From Cyathus striatus (taxonomy: Eukaryota > Basidiomycota > Agaricomycetes > Agaricales > Nidulariaceae), in contig JAOVFP010000005.1 in NCBI GenBank assembly GCA_025738555.1, positions 4,960,001 through 5,024,000 of the forward strand: a stretch of 64,000 nt of DNA, read 5' to 3'. Under the pieces are notes generated by a model. That model made no database searches. It was given only the letters and a program-made list of their open reading frames with translations, and was not told the DNA's origin. This document shows, piece by piece, positions 23,594 to 35,060 of the stretch. Positions within the stretch are counted from its first letter, which is position 1; each line of letters opens with the position of its first letter. Both the position numbers and the translations under genes were made by a program.

Positions 23594-23717
23594 TCAGTAT
23601 GCAAGTATTTTATTAAGTGCATGCTTTTTGTATGGTATATATAATGTGTTCTACGTATTAGTACTGAATATGCTTCCATTCACCACAAAATCAATCTAGA
23701 GGCGGCGTTACATATAA

Positions 23718-24882
23718 CTAAAACATAAATATCACAACCGCAACGGTAATGATACCATATACACCCCAGTTAATGTGAGATTTGGGAGAGCTGTTCGATG
23801 TGTTATCTGCATTTCCTGTCTGACTGGCAGTTGGGGTGGATGACGTCGCAGTGGAAAAGGAAGATGAAGGAGAAAGTGTCGAAGAAATAACTGACGAAGT
23901 AGCTGATAGAGACACTGTTGCTGTTCCTTCCTCCACCTGGATATAGGTTCCCTGTAAAATTAATGTAAACGACACATATCACGAGGAGACAGACTTGAAC
24001 TGACGGCAACGAGAGCACCCAATCCACTATTCTGTAAAATTTTGTGAACTTGAGAATAGATGTATCAAAACATGACTGTAAATATTACCTTTACGTAAGC
24101 ATTGAAATCGAAGACAGAAACACCAATAGGTTCAGAGAATCCATCCGGAGCACTGAAGCTCGATGGCTGCTCATACAGAACAACAACATACCTAAATGCA
24201 TTATTATTATAAGTCAAAATAAAATAAAAAGACAGAAATTAGAGATGTACCGATGCGGCCCACTTCCGGCGGCAGGCCATGGACCAGCGTACGAAGTAAT
24301 TGCCGTGGCAGAGGTATTAGAAACGCTGGAATCTATGATGTAATTGTGCCATTCCCGTGAGCTACTCTAGAGATATAAAGGTAACTAGAGCTGCATACCA
24401 TTAATAGTGACACCATTGACCAACCAGTGCCGAGTAACACCTTGAGAAATATCGCTACCGACGACGTCAGCATCCACCATAGCAAGCGTATATGTCCCCG
24501 CTAGCTGGACAGAAGCATTGGCTGGGGTAACAGTCACTGCAGGTGTCGGAGAGACCTCTGCGGGGAACAATTAAAATCTAATATAACTAGGTAATAAATA
24601 ACATTACGAACGTTCTTTGGTCAGCAGTTGGCCAGGAGTTACAGAGCCGACACCTGGAACATTACATTAGTTGTAATCATACAAAGAAGAAATTCAAAAA
24701 AGCTTGCCCTGAAAGTTAAGGGTGAGAAGAGCACTTGGTTCAAACTGTGCCAGCAGCTGGGGAACTATGCCGGACTGAGAGAAGTGAGCTTCAATGGCCT
24801 TCACATCTAAGGAATGATCAGTGCTCTGCGCTCGAACGAGTGAGAGTAAGGCAACGGAAGCTAAGAGAGAGAATTGAACCAT
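23718..24882 (-). CDS. Secreted PEBP-like protein with C-terminal membrane/GPI-type tail
   Basis: ATG 24882 starts a signal peptide (MVQFSLLASVALLSLVRAQS); the in-frame upstream codon at 24945 was rejected because it spoils this. The mature part matches the phosphatidylethanolamine-binding fold: TYTLAMVDADVVG (the DxDxP region, Pro replaced), TRHWLVNGVTI, YAGPWPAAGSGPHRYVVLLY (the GxHR ligand-site motif) and FDFNAYV. A Ser/Thr-rich stalk of about 60 residues follows, then a hydrophobic C-terminus (WGVYGIITVAVVIFMF) ending at the stop, typical of a GPI-attachment signal or a tail anchor. Likely a cell-surface protein; ligand unknown. Five or six exons, internal boundaries approximate. Confidence 0.8.
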
Positions 24883-25176
24883 GACAATATAAAGAGCGAC
24901 GGGTGAAACGATGGCAAGAAAGGAATGAATGCTATGTGGACGCAACTAGTTTACTTAAATAATTAGTACAAGTGGCAAAGTACTTGGGTACTAACATATC
25001 CAAGCAAAGACCCCTGAATCAACCAGTTCCGGGCGGCGTTTCTGTCCGCCACTTGTCATATTTACTTACTTCAACGCCAGCTGAATGACAATTACAACTA
25101 CAGCCACTGTGTAGTACTTTACTACATACAATATTAAATAATAATCTATGGGTCATTATGCATGAGTATCATCTCC
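24883..25176. promoter_or_regulatory. Promoter region of the PEBP-like gene and formin 3' flank
   Basis: A 294-bp gap between two minus-strand genes. It must contain the promoter of the PEBP-like gene and the 3' UTR of the formin. It is AT-rich, and I see no confident motif. Confidence 0.4.
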
Positions 25177-28100
25177 TTAAAGGCTCATTGCGTCCTCTTC
25201 CTCGTTGGAACGCTTGTCTGATGCAATATTCTCCGCCTCTTCTGCTCCTTGCGGCGGCGTGGTCTGTGGTACATTTGGCGAAATGGGCGTAATAAATCCA
25301 TCCGACCGTAAACGAGCAAGCATGTCTCGTGCAATATCAGCAGTATTATTACTGACAGCAACATCTCCGTCGACACTGAGTTTCAAAGGCACCTTAGCCC
25401 GGTTCGCTGCACTCGGACGCTTGCGTCGTCCACCTTTGCGGAGTTTGTCTAGGAGGTTGTCTAGTACATCGCCTTCAATGGGAGCATTATCAGCTAAAGA
25501 TCGTTGACGGTTCGCCTTGCTCTCTTCCATCGCTTGCCGCCTCTTCTCAAATGCAAGCTTTTCTTCAACTGCGCTTTGGTTTTCTATTTTGCATTTCTGT
25601 ATTTTCCATCACTTATCTGCCGCTCGTCACACAGAAACAACGACTTACTTTGTAAGAGGTGACGAATGTTTTGAAAATACCGAAAAATTCAGACGATGTC
25701 ATGCTTTTATCATCTTCCCCGTAAAAATTGATCGCGTCCGTAAACGTCGTGTCAGCATTTCGTACATCATCAACCAAATCTTCAAGCCGAGAAGTGGCCT
25801 TGCTGATAAAAGACCACATTTGTATGCCGTATTGGTCGTTTGTATCTAGGTCGGCAAAATGTTCACCAAGCTCTTGTCGTATCCGTTTCAAACCTTCCCG
25901 TAGTTCCATAAGACCCTTGCGCAAATCTTGGAGATTAACTGTTGAAAATGTAAGCTACAATCATATCAACAAAAACAAAGTCACCAACCTCGATAAGCTT
26001 CCGCCGGCTTTTCGAGTTCGTCCAGAAACATCTCCATTTCAGGAAAATGTTTCGAAACAGTGCGCTCCAAGAAATGTAACAAAGTCGTATTGTGAACAGA
26101 TTTAGTATCAACAAGCTGGCATTCCAACGATAAGAATAAGAACGATAATTGGTGAAAAGTATGACCTTGTTGATACTGCTGATTCTAAATCCAAATGCAC
26201 CTCCCTTTATTCCACTTCCATTCATGTAGTTTCCAATGAGAAGAATAAACTGAAAAGAATGATAAGATTGTAAAATACACAAATAGAATAACGCTCACAT
26301 TGAGCAACTCTTTAAATTGTTGTGCATCCAGCAGGGCTCTTCCTGCTTCAGAAAGTTTCTTTGCCCCCTGCATCGAGTAAATAGAAATTCAGCAATGGTA
26401 TAACCCCAATACTTACTTCGTCAAGCAAGGACCACGTTTCTTCGAAGACAACCTTGTAAAGCATTCCTTCAACCCTTGGTCCCAGTCGATCTATCTGAAT
26501 GAGCTTGACCATCAGTCGATCAGAAGGATGAAGCTCCGCCAATTCTTCAGGGGTTGCATTTCGGTATACATTAAGTTTTCCCACCTTAGCGCTATCAGCA
26601 AGTGGTCAGAAGCACGAGCTTTACAACACACCTGTTCAGGAGATGGAAGCAGTGGTTTAAGTTCACTTAGGAATAACTGTGAGCATAATTCCTGGTCAAA
26701 TTGTTTTATTTTATTTGCGATCTCCTCTGGTTCCAGTTTTCGAACTCTTTGTATGAGAATTTCTAACTATAGTTAATATGATGATGATCATAATACATAG
26801 TTGTACTGACCGACTCGCTTCTTGGTTTGAGTATCTAAAACACTGCGTAGCTCTGCGCGTCTCTGACGAGCTACAGGAAACATCAGCAGTGACAAATGAT
26901 ATTTTTTAAAATAAAAACTTTCCTATGAGATTTATAACAAGTTGTTTAGCCTTAAAATCTTCTTCCATCTCCATCCAAACACCGTCCTTCTGTAGTTTCC
27001 GAAGTATTTCTTCTTCTTTCTGTGGCTGTTCATCTTTCCAAACCGTCTTTCCAACTTGCTGCTGTGGAAGTTTATCCCATTGTAGTTGTTTCATTTTAGT
27101 ACTTGGAGTAATGGGAATCTCTTTGCGTGCATATGAATAGTTCGCATTAAAACTGGATCCGAGAAGAGAATTACGAGTAGAACCAGGTGCAGAACTTGAC
27201 AACGAATGGATCCCAGACATAGGAGGGGGTGGGGGAGGGACAGGAGCTGACGAATTGAAAGTTGGCGGTCTAATACCTTTGAGACCTGGAGGAGGAGGTG
27301 GAGGAGGTGGAGGTGGCGGCGGAGGAAATGGCCCTGAACCACCGTGAGACTTAGCTCCCAGTATTGATGGAGGCGGGGGTGGTGGTGGAGGTGGTGGAGG
27401 TGGCGGCGGCGGAGGTGGAGGTGGAGGTGGCAAAGGATGAGCTGGGGGTGAATCTGTCGAGAAGTTGTTCGAAGATGGTAATGCGTCTTGCTCATGTAAA
27501 ACATTTTCGTCAGTGCTTTCGCACTGTAACTTAGCTGTAAATCGTTTTGTCGTTCCATCTAATTCCACGCCAATCTGCACACGGTGATCCTCTCCAGCTT
27601 GATCTCTTAGCAGTGAAATATTTGCTTCCGGATCAGGTGAAAGGTAGTCGGTGTTGCCATCTACATGGGAATCCCCCTTAAATACTAGTTGCGAATGATC
27701 GTCTATCAGTCCCAAAGCCGGTCTAGGATCACGTCGAGGCGATCCACGAATGCTACGGGAGCTCGATACATTCGTAAGACGAGGAGAATACTAGCGGAAA
27801 ATATCTTTAGAATAAGCATCCATTATATTCCGATAATCAATCTTACCAGTTTCGCACCGGCAGCCAGCTGCTGCTGAATTTGCTCTTGTGCATCCTCTTC
27901 GTCCGCATCCATAAACTGTGACGCGCGGGCTGCATCGTTGGATGATTCGAGAGGTGACCGCGAGCTTTTGACAGATTTCTTTCGGCTACCTCCAAATGCA
28001 GCTGACCGTCTTAAGCTCGACTTCCCAGGTGTCCGTTGATTCTCTCCATCCGATTCTTCTGAATCTTGTTCCAAGGTACCGTTTTTCAATGATGTCTTCT

Positions 28101-30620
28101 TATAATCTCTACCTTCTAGAATACTGATGGTTTTGTGTCGTTGGAAGTTTCTTTCCAATGTTTGGACCAGAGCCTTGCGATCTAACGTCCCACCATCTAG
28201 AATAGAATCTACTCCTTTGCCAACTTCTTTCAGCATGCGGAAAAGTTCCATGATTTGTGCTTCTAATTGGGCTATCTGTTCTTCGTACTTGACTTTCTGA
28301 CTTACTAGCTGTCCCTGTAGCCGAGAAGCTGTTTCCCTGGAGATATTAAGCTTTTCTTCCATTTGATTCAACTGGGCTTTCAATTTTCCAACTAAACCAT
28401 CATGTCCTCCGGCAACTTCTTCTTCAAGAGCTTCCTTTTCCAGCTTAAGCCGAAGGGCCAATGTCCGAGATTCTGCAGCCTCCTCCTCTGCAGCACGAGT
28501 TCTGTCTGCTTCATTAAACTGGGCAATGATACGTGCAACAGATTGTCCTATTCGACGCTCAGCTCCCGCGAGCTTATCATCAAGGACAACGTCTGTCACT
28601 ATAGAATCTAGCAACTGATAAAAATGAACCATAGACTGCCCCTCCTCCCTAATGAGGAGCAAGTGTTGCATCATGGAAAGGAAGAATTCGCGAGCCTTAG
28701 TTCCTTGTGTTTTGGCTACGATAGCATTGTAAACGTCTTCCGGATTTTTGATGTCACGAAGTATTTCGTGATCTAACCGTTCCCGCAGAGCATTTTCATC
28801 CTCATCAAGGGAAGACTGAAGGGTATCTAGGAGGTCCGTTAAACCTTGAACTTCGAAGCCACGACAAATATCCAGAATTCGTTGCAGCCCAGCCGCATCC
28901 ATCTGTGTCCTATAATGAAGTCGAAGATCCAGATCGTCATTGTCCATAATAATTGCTTGGATGAGAAGTAAAGTGCTGGTCTACTATACGATGAGTCTAC
29001 GATAAATTCCGGAACAAATGACGACAGACCGCATATTCATTCAACGAACTATCAAGTCCTCCAGTGCGTCGGACCTCGTCACTTGCGCCCACTAAACTGC
29101 CCATCTTTCCTCGACCTGAGAGAGATTGTTCTGTCGACTTAAACCAATAGTCGAAAGGATTTCCTCCTTCATTATTAGCCTGACTGAGAGCCTCTAGTGC
29201 AACTATCACAAGTCCACGAGTTTCGCCATCCCTCCAACATGCGAAGAACGTCAAGAGTTCCAATAACATCTTTCTAGTAGGAATATGAGGCGTGTTGAGG
29301 GACGATGCAATATGTGTTATAATTTGACTGTGCGTTACAGCTTCGTTCGCTGCCGACTAGAAGGTTGAATTTATAACAATAAGGGAGTGAGTCGATTCAA
29401 GAGGACTTGCCTGGTTGTTCAAAATATATCTGAGGCATTTTACAACCTCGTATTCAAGTGCGATATCAGAGTCTTTTCTATTCGGGGCTCATGAAAAAAG
29501 TGAGACATATAGTTCAAAACTTTCAATTACCTGGAAGTACCCCTTCGACTAAGATGGTTAAGAGTCTGTGCAAGCACAGGCGTGCCACCAAGAGAAATAA
29601 ATTGATGAAGCCATCTGTGGACAAGCATCAGTAGACTGGTATAATCCAACAGTTTCGCACTTACCGAAGTTCTCGACCACGCAGGGAGACATGCAAATTG
29701 GCTGTTTGCTTCGGCGTGATAGTTTTATCGAGGAATTTCTGTATGTACCATTCAGGTGTTTCAACTTCAATCTTGACGGCTAGTCCACCATCCTGATTCT
29801 TGCGCGATTGTTCTTTTCTTTGCTTTTCATCTTTCCATCGGATTTGTTCATCACTATACACCATGTGCCATTTCTGTTCGATTGAAAGATTTGGCATTTC
29901 TGATAGGTCTCGAGTCCTCTTTACATTCTCAAACAAAGCTTCAATTTCTTCGTCTGTCTCGGGTCGAGGGAATTGAAAAGTATCACCACTGTGAAGCCGG
30001 TTGTATATGTGTGACAAGTGGGAGTGATGGGAGCCCGTCTCTGAAGATATGAGGGATGGGGTATATCTGGATACACGACTAGTTTCCGATCTTGTAGTCA
30101 TTCCGGACACCGGCCTGAGTGGAGTAGGCCCCGGAATTGCAGTTGTAAAATGACTGGGAGTTTTAGGAGAGTTGAACTGACCAAAATCAGGGAGATTGGG
30201 GCTAGCTACATAGACAGAGATAGGTGTCTCATTCCTGAAAGAACCATCCAGTTGAGCTGATGGCGGGTACATTGTTGAGGAAGCTGGAGGTGTAATAACT
30301 TCCTCGTAGAGCGTAGATGAATCCGCGGTAGATATAGATGTGCTCGGAGAACCTTGACGTCTGGATCCAGGTTGGTCGTACGTTTTTTCTCTGTCAAGCC
30401 TATTGCGTTGAATGGTGAATTTGTTCAGTTCTGTACCTGCAGCAGTGAGGGCGGGATTGGTATTAGGCGCTGATATGCCGCGCAGACCTTGGCTAACGGA
30501 TCCAACAGGGATTGGGGAACGTGGTAATCTATCGTATGGAACTGAACGTTCGCCTATGTCCTGAGTAGATACAGAAGACTGTCGTGGCCGTGTTTTCTTC
30601 CTTCCGAAGATGGTGTCCAT
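25177..30620 (-). CDS. Diaphanous-type formin (GBD-FH3, coiled coil, FH1, FH2, DAD)
   Basis: Starts MDTIFGRKKTRPRQSS at ATG 30620. After a Ser/Pro-rich leader comes the GTPase-binding/FH3 region (FPRPETDEEIEALFENVKR, WYIQKFLDK, MLLELLTFFACWRDGETRGL, LHYRTQMDAAGLQRILDIC). A coiled coil follows (LALRLKLEKEALEEEVAGG onward). FH1 contains runs of up to about 20 prolines near 27290-27440. FH2 follows, with MKQLQWDKLP at its start and LNVYRNATPEELAELHPSDR within. The C-terminal autoregulatory motif is DNLLDKLRKGGRRKR. Formins nucleate and elongate unbranched actin for cables, septation and hyphal tips and are activated by Rho-type GTPases. About fifteen exons; the largest spans 27823-28947. Appears complete and intact. 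Confidence 0.95.
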
Positions 30621-30990
30621 GGTGAAGATTGAAGCTGGAGATACGTTTGAGATACGTTGTGATGGGTAGTAGACCGAGAACTTTCTGAGAAGAGAGTCGG
30701 GGTGGATTGGAGAGAACCGAAGGTGATGAGACGAAATGAAAGGACTAGCTGACGGAAAGCATAGAGATATCCTGCACTGGTAGTACTAACATAAGTTACA
30801 CGACCAGAACCTAAGTCAGAAACCAACTGGTTTGGAAATCGCAATTATTATGTAATAAACACCATACCAACACTATGGATTATTATTATACTAAGTTATG
30901 TAGTACTTATACTTATACTTAAACACTTCAAGTTTTAGTAAGACAGTAGTACTAGCACAACAGAGATGTGAACGAGTTTCGGTTTAAAAA
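30621..30990. promoter_or_regulatory. Formin upstream region
   Basis: A 370-bp gap upstream of the formin start and downstream of the BRE4-like stop, both on the minus strand. The distal part is AT-rich with a short CTTATA-type tandem (about 30903-30922). I see no gene in it. Confidence 0.4.
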
Positions 30991-33900
30991 TTAAACTGCA
31001 GATGGCAACTCGTCCTGAATGCTCATTGTCCATGTCGTCTCTAGTAGCGTTTGCCCCAACCAAGATGAAGTTCCAAATAGTTGTCGTGTAACATCTAGTA
31101 ATTCATCGATCGTTTCAACAAGTTCGGTTAATGCATTCATCTCCGCAAATGCATACACAAGCGCCATCCCTAAAGGTTCGCCACCTTTATCGATCGATGA
31201 TTGAATTTGGGCATGAATTGCATTTCCAAGAGAACTCACTGCCGTTCGGCAGGAAGGAAGAAATTGCGGAAGTGGTCGACGTGCTCTGAATACCTGTTCC
31301 GCGGCAAACAGAGAAACACATATACTTGAAACCTTCCGAAGAAAAATAGGCTTCAGTACGGAAAAAACTGTTACTCCAAGGAAATGAAATACCATTTCTC
31401 GCCTTTGCCGTGCTACAGCTGTGACGGTATATTTCCGTGGTATATGTTCCCTAACTTTCCGTAAGCTTGTTAGTAAGTCAGACAACTGGCGCAAAATGTC
31501 ATGCAGATGTCTGTATCGTCGCATTGGTTTCTTCTAGAAATCAGAAAGTCTGACCCTCTGTAGCAGAATTTCTACCAACATACCGGTACAAGACTTAGTT
31601 CATCATCCATTGTACGAAGAAGCAACGACATCCCTAAAATCAAGCTGAGGTCAAAGCTGAGGAATGCCACATGGTAAAAAATTTACGATGTAATGATTTT
31701 CGAATGCTTCGCTCAAGTATGTATGTTTCACGCTTGTAAATGATAGGAGGTATTTGATGGTGGTGAAAGAGATCCCTAAAAGAAATCAATACAGCAATAA
31801 ATTGAAATATATATATCTTAACGACCTGCTCATGCTGATATATAGTTGACTTGCCAACCCCAAAGTGCGACACGCACTATTTAGAAACATAACCTAACAC
31901 GAGCATGAGTTTATAAGCCTTCAGTATGTGAGTTTGTATCTCCCTCACCCGACAGTGACGAGGAAAGAAAATGCTGTTCGTCAGCAGCGCTGCAACTATA
32001 CCGGCTGATATTAATGCCGTACGTAGCAGTGCAATCTCTATGATAAACGTTAGCGAGTAAATACTTGACAGTGTGTGGCTCGCTCTCGTACCCCATGTGG
32101 AGTCTGCATTAGAATTAAAGTAAGCTGTAAAAAGTATGGGTGGAAGCGTTATAGACCTGTACAACATTCGTTATACGCATAAATACACAAAAAAGTTGGG
32201 CATACGCGACTGTTCCAAGAGAAAAAAATGACGTCTTAATGATAACCCAGCTGATAGGCAGCTCAGCGAACTGAATATTACGAACGCGTACTGGTTAGCA
32301 GTATCATAAAATTAACGTGAAAAATACTTACAGCAACAAGGACAACAAGACCATAGGGGTTCGAGCGGCAAATAACAGACGCCTCCAGTAAAGTAAGCCA
32401 AATAGTCATTACGGATAGAAAATAACTGCAACATACGACATATGCATATATTGCTCCAGTGATTGTTCCAGACTAAAGAATAGTCAATACTCGTGCTAAT
32501 TATACCAATTTGACCGCGAACCAGACGTAAATATGCCACGCGCCACTGGAGATAAAGAAAGGATAAGCATTTAACTAACAGCGTGTTGGATGAGCCTACT
32601 GTTGCCCCGGTATTGGTCTCCAGCACCCATACATATGAAATAAGCATCCATTGACCGTAGCATGTTGTAAACCATTTTCGACCTTAAGACCGGTCTAAAT
32701 TATAGAATTTAAAACTAATCGAAATACTCGCCTTGTGAGCCTGGGGACAGGAAGGCAGGAATCGCGAGAGTTGTCACGCCAGCAGCATTTTTAAAGGCGT
32801 GCCGTAAATGTGGCGAATGGTTAATTGCCCTGAAAGCACGAGACAGTGCCAACCGGAAAGTCAAAACACGCGGATGATTCCAAAGAATGTATACTAAAGA
32901 GCGCCACCAGGCAGCCGACATGGGTTTTCCAACAAGTTTCGGCTTCTTGGCTTCTGTTGGAGAAGCATGCTCTGCTATTCCTTGAATAGCTTCCTGAGTG
33001 GAGAGGGATGTCGTTCCAATGTCTGAAATTTCCTCATCAAAAAAACTTCCATCTTCATCTACAAGAACGGTACTCGGTGCAACACCTAGCCATGCTAACG
33101 AGAAGTGTGGGTACCACAACCGAAGGGCTGATTGATTATATGTATCGATAATATCACCTGTAATATTCAAGGCGTGCTGCATCTCGTGCGCTATCTGAGA
33201 GGCGGTATGAGAAGCAGCGACCACATAAAGTATTGTATGCTACTTACTTGTAGTAGTGAAATCATGCAAGAACACAACTCAAGAATGTCGACAGGAAGGT
33301 TAACAGGTTTCTGGGACGGTGGCTGTGCATCAGAATCGTCACATATCTTTCTCAGTTCATGCCGAGCAGAGACGATGCAATTCGTTAACCGGCCGTGGGT
33401 GGCTAAAAGGTCTGCTTTTTCTGTTCGAAGGGGAGGAGATAAACCCTTATCAAAACAACCAAGAATGGTAGCTTCAACGGTTTTCATGGCTTTCAAGATG
33501 GCGTTCGTAAGTTCCGTTGCAGTTTTATAAAACGTTTCCTTGGTTTCGTTCTTTTCTGCATCGTAAATTGCTGCAGGAAGTAACATTTTCATTGACAATG
33601 CTCTACGAAGATGCTATGCAACATAGTCATAAATTCAATATATGTATTCAAAATAACCAACCACTCACTTCCACCAATCCGATTAATGGCTTCAATGATT
33701 TTACTGGGGAAATCAGCGTAAACCAGACTTCTAGCAAGGAAATTTCTTACCATTAACTCGCCCGATACGCAATTCAAACGAAGCCTGCTGATATACAGAG
33801 TTAAGTGCCATCGATATCCTAAGAAGATCTGCGTGAATAGTTGGTACATCTTCCGAAGAAGTTTGGCTGACACAGGCACTGAGAGCCCGGTTAAGTTTAG

Positions 33901-34585
33901 AGAATGCGACGGCAAGATCGGATGCAAATTGTGTAGATGACCATCGCAGTAAAAGCATGCTTGAAAAGAGAGAACTGCAGGCTGCAACCAACAGCATCCA
34001 CAGGAAATTGTGAGATCGAGTTTTGACATTCTGGTTAAATTTCATGAATGGCTGAAATATTATACCATATATACAAATATAGAAAGAAGACATACCTGAC
34101 GCTCTCCGACATCATAAGTAAGCAGCCAAATTGACACAAAACAGGCTATACGACTGGCTAAGGTTAATCGCGGTAAACGGCTCTTAATCCAACCAGCTAC
34201 TGTCCGTTAGCAACGTCTTTCTTCCAAACAAAAAGGAAGGACATTCACCTGAAAAAGTGATCAGAGCGAGAAATAAAGCAGGAATAAATCGTGCTGTTGC
34301 GGAACTGGGGTCGAGGAGTGAAGCAAGGGAGTTGGCGACAGCAGACACAGCAATGGCGAGTAGGCCGCCAGAAAGATGTAATACAGTGGCTTCGATTTGT
34401 TGAGGAAGATTGCCTTGAGCAGAGAAGACAAGCTCTTTGATGGTTAAGGCAAGAAAAGCAGAGCTGCCACCAAATTTTGAGAATGGGCGGAGAACTATCA
34501 GGATAGCACAGATAATGGTGGAGAGAACTCGGGCCTGGAGACGCTTGGAAGAAATAAAGGGCATAGCGTCATTGAAGGAGAACAT
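30991..34585 (-). CDS. BRE4-like membrane transporter (ArAE_2/FUSC superfamily)
   Basis: A long multi-exon gene from ATG 34585 to a stop at 30991. The N-terminal half has hydrophobic segments (LQARVLSTIICAILIVL, VLHLSGGLLAIAVSAVANSL, FIPALFLALITF, HNFLWMLLVAACSSLFSSML), then a helical cytosolic stretch (ELTNAILKAMKTVEATILGC, RHELRKICDD) and a linker with AWWRSLVYILWNHPRVLTFR. A second membrane block follows (ISYVWVLETNTGAT, exons around 31877-32650). The C-terminal domain is soluble and helical, ending with LLETTWTMSIQDELPSAV. This two-block layout with ArAE_2_N, FUSC and ArAE_2 parts matches fungal BRE4 (brefeldin A sensitivity) proteins, predicted ER/Golgi or plasma-membrane transporters of unknown substrate. 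Some exon joins at 31600-32700 are uncertain. Confidence 0.75.
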
Positions 34586-35060
34586 CCGTAAAGGTGAAGA
34601 ATTGAATCTCAGGCAGGACAGGGACAGGCTGGAGTGCGTGGTTTATTTAATATGCATGGAGTCAGCGGTGGATGTTGGGTGGATTGGTCGGGGGCGAGAC
34701 GGGGACACGGGTAGGTGATGCGACGGGAAGCGGAGGGGCAGTCTGTCGAGTGGGTGGATACCTGATACTAATAGCTTAGCAGAGTAATTTTAAAATTAAA
34801 GGATGGATTCTGTGGTGCTCTGCAAATTGGACAAGATATTTGGGCATCGTTACAAAAATGACCGTAAATGGTGTATTTATATAACTATAATTAACAGCTA
34901 GTTAATGCCAAAAAATTTCAAGACTCTTGTTTGGCCAGTGCCTTCCGCGCGCTGCCCAACAGCACACAACACAGCACAACGCCTGTCCAGTGTCTTCTCC
35001 TTCGATTGTTGCGGGGAAGGCGTGCGCTCTGGCTTCCTCTTTCTCTTTTATATACCCTCA
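34586..35060. promoter_or_regulatory. Divergent promoter region (BRE4-like / myosin V)
   Basis: A 475-bp interval between two divergent start codons, so it must serve both genes. It has a GC-rich stretch (34640-34760), an AT-rich centre and a pyrimidine-rich segment (about 34985-35055) just before the myosin ATG. No confident TATA element was identified. Confidence 0.45.

Noticed and set aside
27091..27558. A His/Leu-rich 155-codon frame inside the formin
   Set aside because: It is the shifted-frame reading of the FH1 proline-coding repeat.
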